From positions 139,484 through 203,483 of the forward strand of contig NZ_BMPQ01000014.1 of NCBI RefSeq assembly GCF_014647675.1: a DNA stretch of 64,000 nucleotides, written 5' to 3'. Below are positions 16,700-24,682 of the stretch, one piece after another (position 1 is the stretch's first letter; each line of letters opens with the position of its first letter). The notes under the pieces were generated by a model, which was not told the DNA's origin, ran no database searches, and saw only the letters and a program-made list of their open reading frames with translations. The translations under genes were made by a program, and so were the position numbers. The stretch comes from Streptomyces flaveus (GTDB lineage: Bacteria; Actinomycetota; Actinomycetes; Streptomycetales; Streptomycetaceae).

Positions 16700-17800
16700 T
16701 CAGGGATTGATCACGGGCATCCACATGGGTTCGTCGCGGCGTTGGATGGCGCTGATGGCCTCCACCGCGTCGCTGAGCGGGAATCGATGGGTGATGAGCT
16801 CGTCAGCGGTGAGGGCGCCGGTCTCCAGCAGGCGCAGTACTTCCAGCGCGTCGTTGCGGGTACAGGCGCGGGTACCGACGAAGCGCCACATGTTCATCAT
16901 GAGTGCGATCGGTGACTGCGGCAGCGGCGTGTGATTGCCTCCCATGTGCACCAGCGCGCCGCCGGCCGCAAGCCCGGCCATGGCCTGGCCGGTGACCGGC
17001 CCGTCGGGGACGTAGTCGAGGACGGCATGCGCTCCGCCGGGTGCCAGTTCGCGCAGCCGGCCGACGAGTGCGCCGCTCACGGCCCAGTCGTCGGGGAGTT
17101 CGTCAAGGGCGACGATGCCCGCCGGGATGCCACCGGACAGCCCCGCGACGGCCTTGAGCCGGTCACTGTGGCGGCCGACGAGGACCAGGTCGGCGATACC
17201 GAAGTGCTTCGCGAGCTTGACCGTCGCGGTGCCCATGGCACCGGTCGCGGCGGTGACGACGACGGTGGATCCCATCGGCAGTTCGGCCCACTTGAGCGCG
17301 CGTACGGCGTTGGCGAGGGTGTGGACCTTGGCCGCGACATCGAAGCTGACGGATTCCGGCAGCGGGTCGACCAGCCAGTGCGGGAGGCGCACGTATTCCG
17401 CGAGCACGCCGTTGTGGTACTCGTCGTAGAGCGGCATCGCGGCGTCGCTGAAGGCGGCGTAGCCCATGATGGATTGCTGTGGGCACATCATGTCGCGGTC
17501 GGTGCGGCAGTAGATGCAGGTACGGCAGTTCAGGAAGGTGTGCGCCCGGACCCGGTCGCCGATGTGGACGCCGGTGACGTCGCTGCCGACGGCGGCGACG
17601 GTGCCGGCGGCCTCGAAGCCGAGGGTGGTGGGCAGATGCTTGAACGCGCCCATTTCGAGCAGGCGCATGATGCCCGGGGCCAGGCCGGCGGAGGCGACCC
17701 GCACGATGACGTCGACCGGGCCGGGCTCGGGGACGGGGATGTCCTCCAGAGCAAGGGTTGTGGCATCGCGGTGGGCGCGCAGGGCGAGCATCGTGGTCAT
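16700..17800 (-). CDS. Zinc-type alcohol dehydrogenase-like protein (MDR)
   Basis: MDR protein of 366 residues. The N-terminal catalytic domain carries the structural-zinc cysteine signature CRTCIYCRTDRDMMC. The nucleotide-binding motif is VVTAATGAMGTATV. The usual catalytic cysteine near residue 40 is replaced by a GLAPG stretch, so a classical zinc-ADH mechanism is doubtful and a reductase or lyase-like role is possible. The ATG is preceded by GGAGGT and overlaps the bicupin stop (ATGA), so the two proteins are made together. It probably oxidises or reduces an intermediate of the catabolic cluster to its right. Confidence 0.75.
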   Translation of the reverse strand: MTTMLALRAHRDATTLALEDIPVPEPGPVDVIVRVASAGLAPGIMRLLEMGAFKHLPTTLGFEAAGTVAAVGSDVTGVHIGDRVRAHTFLNCRTCIYCRTDRDMMCPQQSIMGYAAFSDAAMPLYDEYHNGVLAEYVRLPHWLVDPLPESVSFDVAAKVHTLANAVRALKWAELPMGSTVVVTAATGAMGTATVKLAKHFGIADLVLVGRHSDRLKAVAGLSGGIPAGIVALDELPDDWAVSGALVGRLRELAPGGAHAVLDYVPDGPVTGQAMAGLAAGGALVHMGGNHTPLPQSPIALMMNMWRFVGTRACTRNDALEVLRLLETGALTADELITHRFPLSDAVEAISAIQRRDEPMWMPVINP

Positions 17801-18792
17801 GAGTGGACCTCCGCTTTGAGGGCCGCGAGCCGTTCGGGTGAGTAGCGGTCGGCGGCACGGGAGGTATCGGCGACCTGGGGAAGTTCGCCGCGCGAGAGCA
17901 GGCTGACGTAGGCGCCGGGCTCGGTCGTGCCGTCGGCGTGGGAGATGCCGAGCGGGATGCGTACGAAGTCGCCGGGCTCGAGGTCGACGATGCCGTGCTG
18001 GGTGATCAGGGTGCGGTGGCCGTCGGCCTGGTACTGGATCTCGTCGGCATCGAGGGTACGGCGATAGCGGCGTTCATCGCTGGGCACGGTGGTGACGAGT
18101 CCGAGGCGCACGCGGTCGGTGCCGTACAGCCAGGTGGTGTCCCGGTCAGGATCGGCGCGCAGGACCTGTATTCGGCGGTCGTCGCTGTGCACATGGTCGA
18201 GCAGCTGCTGTTCGTCGACCGGGAAGAGGACGATGTCGCGGCCGGGTGTGCCCATGTTCCAGGTGACGGCCTCGTTGGCCTCACCGGGCTGCCAGCCGGG
18301 AAACGGCGGGAACATTGCCCGGGACTCGCGGTGGGCCGATACCAGTTCGGTGACCGGCGCGGGGATGTAGAACAGCAGGTGGCTTTCGGCGCGGCTGTAG
18401 TTGTCGTGCGCCACGCCTTGGGGGATGCGGGAGAATTCGCCGGGCCAGTTGTGCTCGACCGAGCCGAGTTCGGTCATCAGGGTGCGCTTGCCGGCGATCT
18501 GATAGGAGATCTCGTCCACGTCGCAGTTGCGGTGGTAGAACGGCTGTCGGCCGTCCAGTTTCTGCCACTCGACGCGGATCTCGTCATTCTCGTAGACACC
18601 GCGCGGCGGGGCGTACGCCTCTTCCTGGAACTCCTGCGGGTAGTGCACCACGGTCAGTGCCGGCTGCTCGCCCGCAAGCTTGATGGGTACCTTGGGCGGA
18701 TGCGGCGGCGACAGCAGCAGGTGTTCGTCTCGGACGGCGCTCTGCAGCGGCTGGTCCGATCCCATGACCATGAGGTCCTCGTTGACTCTCAT
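17797..18792 (-). CDS. Bicupin protein, homogentisate-dioxygenase-like
   Basis: Protein of 331 residues with two cupin barrels. The first (about 80-165) has QPFYHRNCDVDEISYQIAG, then EFSRIPQGVAHDNY; the second (about 235-300) has ADEIQYQADGHRTLI, then GDFVRIPLGISH. The layout recalls the homogentisate 1,2-dioxygenase superfamily, in which one cupin keeps iron ligands (His/Glu/His) and the other is structural. The first cupin keeps H, E and H candidates, so ring-cleaving or carbon-carbon bond cleavage activity is plausible. A near-perfect AAGGAGG precedes the ATG. Coupled to the MDR dehydrogenase downstream. No substrate assigned. Confidence 0.68.
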   Translation of the reverse strand: MRVNEDLMVMGSDQPLQSAVRDEHLLLSPPHPPKVPIKLAGEQPALTVVHYPQEFQEEAYAPPRGVYENDEIRVEWQKLDGRQPFYHRNCDVDEISYQIAGKRTLMTELGSVEHNWPGEFSRIPQGVAHDNYSRAESHLLFYIPAPVTELVSAHRESRAMFPPFPGWQPGEANEAVTWNMGTPGRDIVLFPVDEQQLLDHVHSDDRRIQVLRADPDRDTTWLYGTDRVRLGLVTTVPSDERRYRRTLDADEIQYQADGHRTLITQHGIVDLEPGDFVRIPLGISHADGTTEPGAYVSLLSRGELPQVADTSRAADRYSPERLAALKAEVHS

Positions 18793-19018
18793 GGCAACCT
18801 CCTTGTTCGGGGTGGCGTCGCGTAATGCGGCTCAGGTTGTCAGCCGATCCCAGTGCCGGGAGTTCGGCAGGATCGGGGGTGTCACCTGTCGTCGGCACTT
18901 CCGGCAGACAGAGAGGTGATGGGGGCTGCGCTCGAAGGGAGGGGTCGATAGCGGGCTTCGGTGCCGTGCGCGGCCTGTCCGGCATGATGGGGCTGCCGGC
19001 GCTGTATTTCTTCCGTCG

Positions 19019-19762
19019 TTATTTCTTTCGTCCCCAGAACATCTCGATGCCGCGCCATTCCAGCAGCTGTGGGCTGTCGACCGTGTCCCCGAATGCTTCG
19101 CGGACCTCCTCGCCGGACCAGTAGGGAATGTCTGCCACGGGGACCTGCTGAAACAGCTTGTCGAACCATTGCCGGAGATGGACGTCGGAGTTGATGCGCG
19201 CGGTGAACGTCGGCCCTTTCAGGACCGACTCGGCCAGCACGATGCGGCGGCCCGGCTTCATCACTCGCAGCAGGTCCCTGGCCGCCTCCTCCCAGTCGTC
19301 GCAGTGCTGGGTCGCCTGGAGCACTGCGACGCAGTCGTACTCCTCGTCGGCCTTCGAGTCGGCGTAATCCCAGCGCCAGCAGCCGGTCTGGCCGTTCCGT
19401 CCGGGGAGCCGGCCCAGGACGGCCTTGCGCCCGTCGTGGATGATCTCCACCTCGTCCACGGTGCCGTCCGGTCCCACGATCTTCCGCATGTCTTCCACCC
19501 ACCCCGCGGGGGCAATGCCCTCGCCGATGAGCAGGACCTTGTCTCCGGCGCGGAGTTCGAGGAGGCCATAGACGATTTCGGAGATCGGCCGGGCCAGCTC
19601 CCTCCAGATGTAGGGCAGCCCGCCGGCGATCGACACGGCGGTCCCCCACTTGTGTTGCAGGGTGCTGTCGTGGACTTCCTTCCCAAAAATCTCCTCGTCC
19701 CACGGCTGGACGTGGTCCCACGGGTTTCCGCCGCCGAAACTGCTCTTGGGGTCGCTGCTCAC
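19019..19762 (-). CDS. SAM-dependent methyltransferase-like protein
   Basis: Protein of 247 residues with a Rossmann-type methyltransferase core: LRAGDKVLLIGEGIAPAGW in the motif I position, an acidic DEVEIIH strand end, CVAVLQATQHCDDW as motif II, and LLRVMKPGRRIVLAE as motif III. The glycine loop (GEGIAP) departs from the usual GxGxG, so SAM binding is inferred, not certain. The GTG start at 19762 has GGAG 8 bases upstream; longer readings upstream overlap a promoter-like stretch. It sits within the leftward cluster between the bicupin and FAH-family genes, suggesting action on a phenolic intermediate. Confidence 0.62.
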   Translation of the reverse strand: MSSDPKSSFGGGNPWDHVQPWDEEIFGKEVHDSTLQHKWGTAVSIAGGLPYIWRELARPISEIVYGLLELRAGDKVLLIGEGIAPAGWVEDMRKIVGPDGTVDEVEIIHDGRKAVLGRLPGRNGQTGCWRWDYADSKADEEYDCVAVLQATQHCDDWEEAARDLLRVMKPGRRIVLAESVLKGPTFTARINSDVHLRQWFDKLFQQVPVADIPYWSGEEVREAFGDTVDSPQLLEWRGIEMFWGRKK

Positions 19763-19870
19763 CTGATTGACTCCTACGACTGGGCCGTCGCACATGCGAT
19801 GGCCGCCAGAATTGACTTTCCTGACTTCGAGGCGCCACGGCTCCGGCATCCTCTGGATGACCTCTGCGCG

Positions 19871-20710
19871 TCAGGCGCAGGTGTTCACGAGGGTGCCGAT
19901 GCCCTCGATCTCGATCCGGACCTCGTCACCGGTCCGCAGGAACAGGCCTTGTTTGTGCCCGACCCCGGCCGGGGTTCCGGTGGCGATCACGTCGCCTGGT
20001 TCGAGGGTCGTCTGCCGCGACAGGTAGGAGACCAGCGCGGGAACCGGGTGAATGAGCTGGGAGGTACGCGCGTCCTGGCGAAGCTCGCCGGTGACCCAGG
20101 TGCGCAGACGCAGGTCGTCGGGGTCGGCGAACTCGTCGAGCGTGGCCAGGGCGGGGCCCATGGGGGTGAAGGTGTCGAAGCTCTTGGCCGCGGTGACATT
20201 GGCGGCCCGGCCGGGAACGCGTCCCTTCTGGACGTCGCGTGCGCTGACGTCGTTGCAGATCGTGAAGCCGGCGACGAACGAGTACGCGTCCGCCTCCGGC
20301 ACGTCGGTGGCGCGCCTGCCGATGACGACCGCGAGTTCGCCTTCGTAGTCGACCTCGTCCGGGGCCGCCTTCGGGAAGCGGATCCGTTCCCCCGTGCCGA
20401 TCACCGAGGACGGAGCCTTCAGGAAGATGACCGGGTCCTCCGCCGTGCCGGTGTACCCCACCTCGGTGCGGTGGCCGGCGTAGGCGTAACCCACCGCCCA
20501 GATCTTGGAGGGTCTGGGGACTGGGGCGATGAGCTGTGCCTGCGCCGCGGGTACACGGTCGCGGACCGCGGCCGTGGCGATGGACGCGATGTCGAGGCCT
20601 GCTTGGAGGGCGGCACCGAGGTCCGCCGTGTAGAGGTCGAGGAGGGCGACGGTTTCGCCGTCGTCCTCGAGTCTGCCGATCCCTTTGGCCGTGCTGACGA
20701 GCCTGGTCAC
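19871..20710 (-). CDS. Fumarylacetoacetate hydrolase-family protein
   Basis: FAH-fold enzyme of 279 residues. The FAA_hydrolase domain (about 68-277) contains KIWAVGYAYAGHRTEVG, PVIFLKAPSSVIG and the metal-binding block DYEGELAVVIG with E-x-E/D ligands, then NDVSARDVQ and the C-terminal GDVIATGTPAGVG. These are the family's Mg/Mn site and catalytic region. Members hydrolyse acylpyruvates or hydrate and decarboxylate meta-cleavage products. Its GTG overlaps the VOC-dioxygenase stop (GTGA), so ring cleavage followed by hydrolysis of the product is the natural reading. Confidence 0.88.
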   Translation of the reverse strand: MTRLVSTAKGIGRLEDDGETVALLDLYTADLGAALQAGLDIASIATAAVRDRVPAAQAQLIAPVPRPSKIWAVGYAYAGHRTEVGYTGTAEDPVIFLKAPSSVIGTGERIRFPKAAPDEVDYEGELAVVIGRRATDVPEADAYSFVAGFTICNDVSARDVQKGRVPGRAANVTAAKSFDTFTPMGPALATLDEFADPDDLRLRTWVTGELRQDARTSQLIHPVPALVSYLSRQTTLEPGDVIATGTPAGVGHKQGLFLRTGDEVRIEIEGIGTLVNTCA

Positions 20711-21354
20711 AGGGCCACCGCCTGGTTGTCGAGGCGCAGCAGCTCGTCCTCGGGGTCACCGGCGCGGAAGCGGGCGACGAAGCGCTCGGGGTTGAGCTCC
20801 AGGCCGGAGGGGTTCGCCGCGAAGACGGGGCCGGACATGAAGGCCACCTCCTCCTCGGTGGTGGCGAAGTTGGCGCAGGAGAACTCGACGATGTTCCTGT
20901 CCGGGTCGCGGTAGTAGAAGCTGGTGGCCTGGCCGTGGTTGGCGGCACGGTGCGGGCGCGCGCCCATGGACGCCATGTGCTCGTACTGGGCGACGAGTTC
21001 GCCCAGCGAGCCGACACCGAACTGGAAGTGATGCAGGCCCGGCCCGGAGGCATCGGTCCCGATCAGGCTGTCGATGCCGAACAGCGCGAGAACCTGGCTG
21101 CCGTGCGGGGCGTCATGGACACGGAAGAAGCCCAGTCGGACATCGACCGCTCGCTCGGGCATCCCCGCGGGACGCGGCGGGGCGTCGGGATCTGGAGTCC
21201 GCTCGTAGAACGGGCCGTGTCCCAGTACGTGCGTGTAGAAGGCGGCCATGTCGTCGTAGCGGCCGGTCTTGAGCACGAGTTCGGCTATCTGCAGCGCGAC
21301 GGCTTGCGTCTCGGTGGCCGCGGGGGCGGCCGTGCTCTGGGGGGTCGTCGTCAT
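20707..21354 (-). CDS. VOC-family (catechol 2,3-dioxygenase-like) protein
   Basis: Vicinal-oxygen-chelate protein of 215 residues with two babab modules. The first has IAELVLKTGRYDDMAAFYTH, then VLGHGPF; the second carries GLHHFQFGVG and the DPDRNIVEFSC strand with the conserved glutamate ligand. His and Glu ligands of a 2-His-1-carboxylate metal site can be placed. The ATG 21354 has GGAGG 8 bases upstream. It is encoded between a SnoaL gene and the FAH-family gene, the order expected of an extradiol cleavage module. A lyase or binding role cannot be excluded because VOC proteins are diverse. Confidence 0.8.
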   Translation of the reverse strand: MTTTPQSTAAPAATETQAVALQIAELVLKTGRYDDMAAFYTHVLGHGPFYERTPDPDAPPRPAGMPERAVDVRLGFFRVHDAPHGSQVLALFGIDSLIGTDASGPGLHHFQFGVGSLGELVAQYEHMASMGARPHRAANHGQATSFYYRDPDRNIVEFSCANFATTEEEVAFMSGPVFAANPSGLELNPERFVARFRAGDPEDELLRLDNQAVAL

Positions 21355-21374
21355 CGTGGGGGCCTCCTTGCCCG

Positions 21375-21803
21375 TCAGACGGTGGGGTGCAACGGCCTCG
21401 AGATACGGTGCGTGATCCGCCACTCCCCGCCGGAGTGGCGGAACCGGTGGACGGTGCTGAGGACGCGGTCCAAGACGTAGGCACCGTCAGGCCGCCGGAC
21501 ATGCAGCAGAACCATCGCCTGCAACTCGACCCGCTCGTCGTCGCCTCCGGCGTCCTGACCGGTGACGACCTCGTTGGCGAGCACATGGACGGTCTGCCGT
21601 CCGGTGTTGGCCTCCCGCGCCTCGAGGAAGCCGAATATCTCGTCCCGCCCGCGGAAGACCCGGCCGTGTGCCTCGAACTCGGCGTCGTCGGCGAACGCGC
21701 CGATCCCGGCGGTGGCCCGGCCGCTGTCGATGTCGCGGTGGTAGCTGACAACCAGGGTCCGACAGTGGCCCACAGCATCGCTTCGATCGGACGGAGACAC
21801 CAA
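21375..21803 (-). CDS. SnoaL/NTF2-like protein
   Basis: Single-domain NTF2-fold protein of 142 residues (DIDSGRATAGIGAFADDAEF, then HGRVFRGRDEIFGFLEAREA near the N-terminus; WRITHRISRP at the end). Similar small subunits accompany aromatic hydroxylases or act as cyclases and isomerases. Start TTG 21803 or, more likely, GTG 21800, with GGGGAA upstream. It is the first gene of the leftward catabolic run, and a copy of the divergent operator lies about 12 bases in front of its start, overlapping the expected transcription start region. Confidence 0.75.
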   Translation of the reverse strand: MVSPSDRSDAVGHCRTLVVSYHRDIDSGRATAGIGAFADDAEFEAHGRVFRGRDEIFGFLEAREANTGRQTVHVLANEVVTGQDAGGDDERVELQAMVLLHVRRPDGAYVLDRVLSTVHRFRHSGGEWRITHRISRPLHPTV

Positions 21804-21814
21804 GATGTTCCCCT

Positions 21815-21833
21815 ATCTCTTGAACTCGGGTCA
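21815..21833. promoter_or_regulatory. Operator copy 1 in the divergent SnoaL / monooxygenase promoter
   Basis: ATCTCTTGAACTCGGGTCA lies immediately upstream of the leftward SnoaL gene. A 17-of-19 match occurs in opposite orientation at 21912-21930, next to the rightward monooxygenase gene. The core TGA-N-C-N-CG/G-TCA is itself partly palindromic, as expected for a TetR or MarR dimer site. The TetR gene at the end of the monooxygenase gene is the obvious candidate binder. Confidence 0.6.
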
Positions 21834-21911
21834 AGCGTAGCACTGCACCCGTCTTGTCGATAGGCGCCTGTTTCTCAGGCTCTTCCACAGATCAACCCAG
21901 GCATGCGATTC

Positions 21912-21930
21912 TGACTCGGGTTCAAGAGAT
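21912..21930. promoter_or_regulatory. Operator copy 2 in the divergent SnoaL / monooxygenase promoter
   Basis: TGACTCGGGTTCAAGAGAT is the inverted counterpart of the site at 21815-21833, differing at two positions on the same strand sense. It ends about 45 bases before the monooxygenase GTG, in the expected promoter zone. Together the two sites place one operator in each arm of the divergent promoter. Confidence 0.6.
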
Positions 21931-21975
21931 TGGGTCGCGACTGATCCAAGCCATGCTCTGGAAGGCAGGTCCCCT

Positions 21976-23676
21976 GTGTCTGACCGCAACGAAAGAGCCG
22001 GATCTCGGCGTGTCCTGGTCGTTGGAGCGGGGCCCGTGGGTCTCTCGCTCGCGATCGAGCTGGGGTGGCGCGGCGTGCCGGTGACGGTGATCGATCAAGG
22101 CGACGGCCGCGTGCCCTTCCCGGCGGGCGAGGCGATCTTCTCCCGCACCATGGAACACCTTCGGCGCTGGGGCTGTGCGGAAGAGGCGCGCGCGGAGTCG
22201 GCACCGCCCACGGACTATCCGCACCGCACGGTGTTCGCCACGTCAGTGACGGGACACGTACTCGCCGAATTCGATTACGGGGTCACGAACCGGTCTCCCG
22301 GCGCGTACGGCTCGCTCACACCGGAGGGCCCCGCGTTCCTCTCCAAGTTCTCGTTCCTGCCGTTGCTCGAACGGACGGCGCGAGGCCTGCCCTCGGTCGA
22401 CATCAGGTTCGCTACGCGCCTGGAGACGTTCGAGCAGGACTCCGACGGTGTCCTCGCCGTCGTACGTGACCTGGAGAACGGCGCCTCCGAGACACTGGCC
22501 GGCGCGTACCTCGTCGCCTGTGACGGTGGCCGCAGCAGCGTCCGGCGCGCACTGGGCGTCGAGTTCGAGGGCATGTTCGCGCAGGGCCAGAACTTCGCGG
22601 TGCACTTCCGTGCGCCGCAACTGCTGGACCTGCTCCGGGAGCGGTTGGGCGGCCCTGCGGTGCAGATCCACACGCTGTCGTCGGCGCGCAGGCCGTACAT
22701 CACGGTGGTCAACGGCGTGGACGAGTGGAGGCTCTCGGTCTACCTGGAGGAAGAGCCCGAGCCCAAGGACGCGGTCGCCTGGGTGCATGAAGCCGTCGGG
22801 GCGCCGATCGATGTGGAGATACTCGCCGCCCAGCCCTGGAGCGGGCATTGCGTCGTGGCCCGCAGCTACCGTGCGGGACGGGTGTTCCTCGCGGGTGATG
22901 CGGCGCATCTGTTGTGGCCCAAGGGAGGCTTCGGCGCCAACACCGGGATCGGCGACGCCGTGGACCTGGGCTGGAAGCTCGCGGCGGTCCTTCAGGGCTG
23001 GGGAGGCACGGCGCTGCTCGACAGCTACGAGCTGGAGCGGCGGCCGATCGCCGTCCGCAACGTCACGGAGGCATCGAGCAACTGGAGGTCCGACTCCCAG
23101 CTCGCACCCGACGCCGCCCTCGGCCGCGCGGACGCGGAGGGCGACCGGGCCCGCGGTGAGATGGGCGAGATGATCCGCCGGTCGAGGGGCAAGGAGTTCC
23201 GCTGCACGGGCGTCCAACTCGGATACCGCTACAGCGGCTCCCCGATCTGCGTGCCGGACGGCACCCCGGAGCCGCCCGACGAGCCGGACGACTATGTCCC
23301 GTCGACCTGGCCCGGTTGCCGGGCACCGCACGTCCGGCTGCCCGACGGCAGCTCGGTGCTCGACCACTTCGGCCGCGGCTTCGTGCTCGTGGTCTCGGGG
23401 TCGGCAGACCCGTCCCCGCTGGTGAAGGCCGCGCATCATCGTGGCGTGCCGTTGACGGTGCTGCGCCTTGCCGATCCGGCCGCGGCAAGGCTCTACGAGC
23501 GGCCGCTGGTGCTGGTCCGCCCCGACGGGCACGTCGGGTGGCGGGGCGAGCAGGCTCCTGCCGACCCCGTCGCGGTGCTCGACCGGCTGCGCGGGGCGGA
23601 GGCCGGGGATCCGGCCGCGGGTTCGGTCATGGAGACACGGCCGGTGTCGGCGGGAGTCGCCACTCGCCAACTCTGA
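21976..23676 (+). CDS. FAD-dependent aromatic monooxygenase
   Basis: Class A flavoprotein hydroxylase of 566 residues. It has the GxGxxG ADP-binding motif at residues 17-22 (VGAGPVGLSLAIELG), the DG motif in YLVACDGGRSSVRRALG, and the GD motif in RVFLAGDAAHLLWPKGGFG with NTGIGDAVDLGWK, followed by a C-terminal thioredoxin-like domain (VLVVSGSADPSPL). This is the PheA/TfdB/MhpA-type architecture that ortho-hydroxylates phenolic rings with NAD(P)H and O2. Start GTG 21976 with an AAGG-type site. It is divergent from the VOC/FAH cluster and shares its promoter region, so hydroxylation followed by extradiol cleavage is the likely pathway. Confidence 0.88.
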   Translation: MSDRNERAGSRRVLVVGAGPVGLSLAIELGWRGVPVTVIDQGDGRVPFPAGEAIFSRTMEHLRRWGCAEEARAESAPPTDYPHRTVFATSVTGHVLAEFDYGVTNRSPGAYGSLTPEGPAFLSKFSFLPLLERTARGLPSVDIRFATRLETFEQDSDGVLAVVRDLENGASETLAGAYLVACDGGRSSVRRALGVEFEGMFAQGQNFAVHFRAPQLLDLLRERLGGPAVQIHTLSSARRPYITVVNGVDEWRLSVYLEEEPEPKDAVAWVHEAVGAPIDVEILAAQPWSGHCVVARSYRAGRVFLAGDAAHLLWPKGGFGANTGIGDAVDLGWKLAAVLQGWGGTALLDSYELERRPIAVRNVTEASSNWRSDSQLAPDAALGRADAEGDRARGEMGEMIRRSRGKEFRCTGVQLGYRYSGSPICVPDGTPEPPDEPDDYVPSTWPGCRAPHVRLPDGSSVLDHFGRGFVLVVSGSADPSPLVKAAHHRGVPLTVLRLADPAAARLYERPLVLVRPDGHVGWRGEQAPADPVAVLDRLRGAEAGDPAAGSVMETRPVSAGVATRQL

Positions 23677-23747
23677 CCACCCGCCAACTCTGGCCGTCGC
23701 GACTCCGACCGCCGCAACTCCGGCCCGCCGCGATCAGCGGTCAGCTG

Positions 23748-24326
23748 TCACGCCCTCTTGACCGGTGAACGCCCCGCCAGGACGGACTCCATCAGGAGGC
23801 GGATCATCTCGTGTGCCGGTCTGTTCCGGTCGTTGGGCACGTTCGCGCCTTCGAACACGGCGACCACGCTATCGCGGAGGAGCGCGGCATCGATGTCGGG
23901 GTCGCCGTCGAGGCCGCGCTCGGCCATGACCTCGTCGACCAGTCCGACGATCCAGTCCAGGAAGGTGTTGTGGGCGACCCGAACCGCCTCGGAATGCGGA
24001 AGCCGGTCGTGCATGGCCTGGTGCAGCGGCCGGGAATAGCGCATGTCGGACAGCCCCCGCACCAGCCGGCTCAGCGGGTCGGCGCCCGCCTGCTCCGCAC
24101 TGAGGGTACGGATCTCGCGGCTGAGCATCCGGTCCATCACCGCGGCGAAGATGTCGTCCTTGGAGTCGAAGTACCAGTAGACGTTGCCCCTGGCCACACC
24201 GGCGGCGGCGCTGATGTCCGCCATCGTGGTCTTGGCGTAGCCCTTGGAGAGAAAAAGCTCGGTGGCCGCGGCCAGCAGATCACCCGCCCGCTCTTCACGG
24301 GGGATCTGTTGGCGGTTCCGCGGCAT
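23748..24326 (-). CDS. TetR-family transcriptional regulator
   Basis: TetR repressor of 192 residues. The N-terminal HTH (about 12-60) reads AGDLLAAATELFLSKGYAKT, then TMADISAAAGVARGNVYWYF, a textbook TetR_N domain; the remainder is the helical ligand-binding and dimerisation domain. It is convergent with the FAD monooxygenase gene and is the nearest regulator to the divergent catabolic promoter at 21.8-21.97 kb, where two inverted 19-bp sites occur. A perfect hairpin lies upstream of its start. Confidence 0.92.
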   Translation of the reverse strand: MPRNRQQIPREERAGDLLAAATELFLSKGYAKTTMADISAAAGVARGNVYWYFDSKDDIFAAVMDRMLSREIRTLSAEQAGADPLSRLVRGLSDMRYSRPLHQAMHDRLPHSEAVRVAHNTFLDWIVGLVDEVMAERGLDGDPDIDAALLRDSVVAVFEGANVPNDRNRPAHEMIRLLMESVLAGRSPVKRA

Positions 24327-24400
24327 CCCGGGCTCCTCTGATGGGTTCAGCTCGTCTCAACTGAGTGTAGACAGCGGGCTCCAGTGGCCTGACGGCAGTG

Positions 24401-24439
24401 GACATGGCTGTCCCTGACTGTGGCAGGGACAGCCATGTC
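24401..24439. terminator. Perfect 16-bp hairpin
   Basis: GACATGGCTGTCCCTG and its exact reverse complement flank a 7-base loop (ACTGTGG). The stem has no flanking T-run, as is common for actinobacterial terminators. It lies between the start of the TetR gene and the promoter of the a/b-hydrolase gene, so it terminates neither obvious upstream gene. It may insulate the two divergent promoters or be a remnant of a lost gene's terminator. Confidence 0.5.
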
Positions 24440-24542
24440 GGACTACTGGTCCATCGCCTTCTGCGCACCGAGCCCATACCCGCCACATCGGACCGACCGC
24501 GAGAACGACGGAGCCCTGGGGAGGCCCGCGCTCCCCTTTCAC

Positions 24543-24592
24543 GGGAGAATCACTTACCCCGAGAGCGGTATACAGGGGAAAGTTTCTTCCCC
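24543..24592 (+). promoter_or_regulatory. Tandem MmyB-type operator-like sites before the hydrolase gene
   Basis: Two G-rich/C-rich palindromes, GGGAGAATCACTTACCCC (24543-24560) and GGGGAAAGTTTCTTCCCC (24575-24592), centred 32 bases apart and about 90 bases upstream of the hydrolase ATG. The block is about 80% identical by eye over its first 35 bases to the promoter of the flavodoxin-like gene at 25.7 kb, and the right-hand palindrome recurs before both MmyB regulator genes. Binding by those regulators is inferred. Confidence 0.6.
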
Positions 24593-24682
24593 CCATCATG
24601 AGTAGACATAATCTCGGCTTCGGCGAACCATGGCGTCAGGGCCGCCCGGTGGCGGACCAAGGCCGAGAAAGAGGCAGGAACC

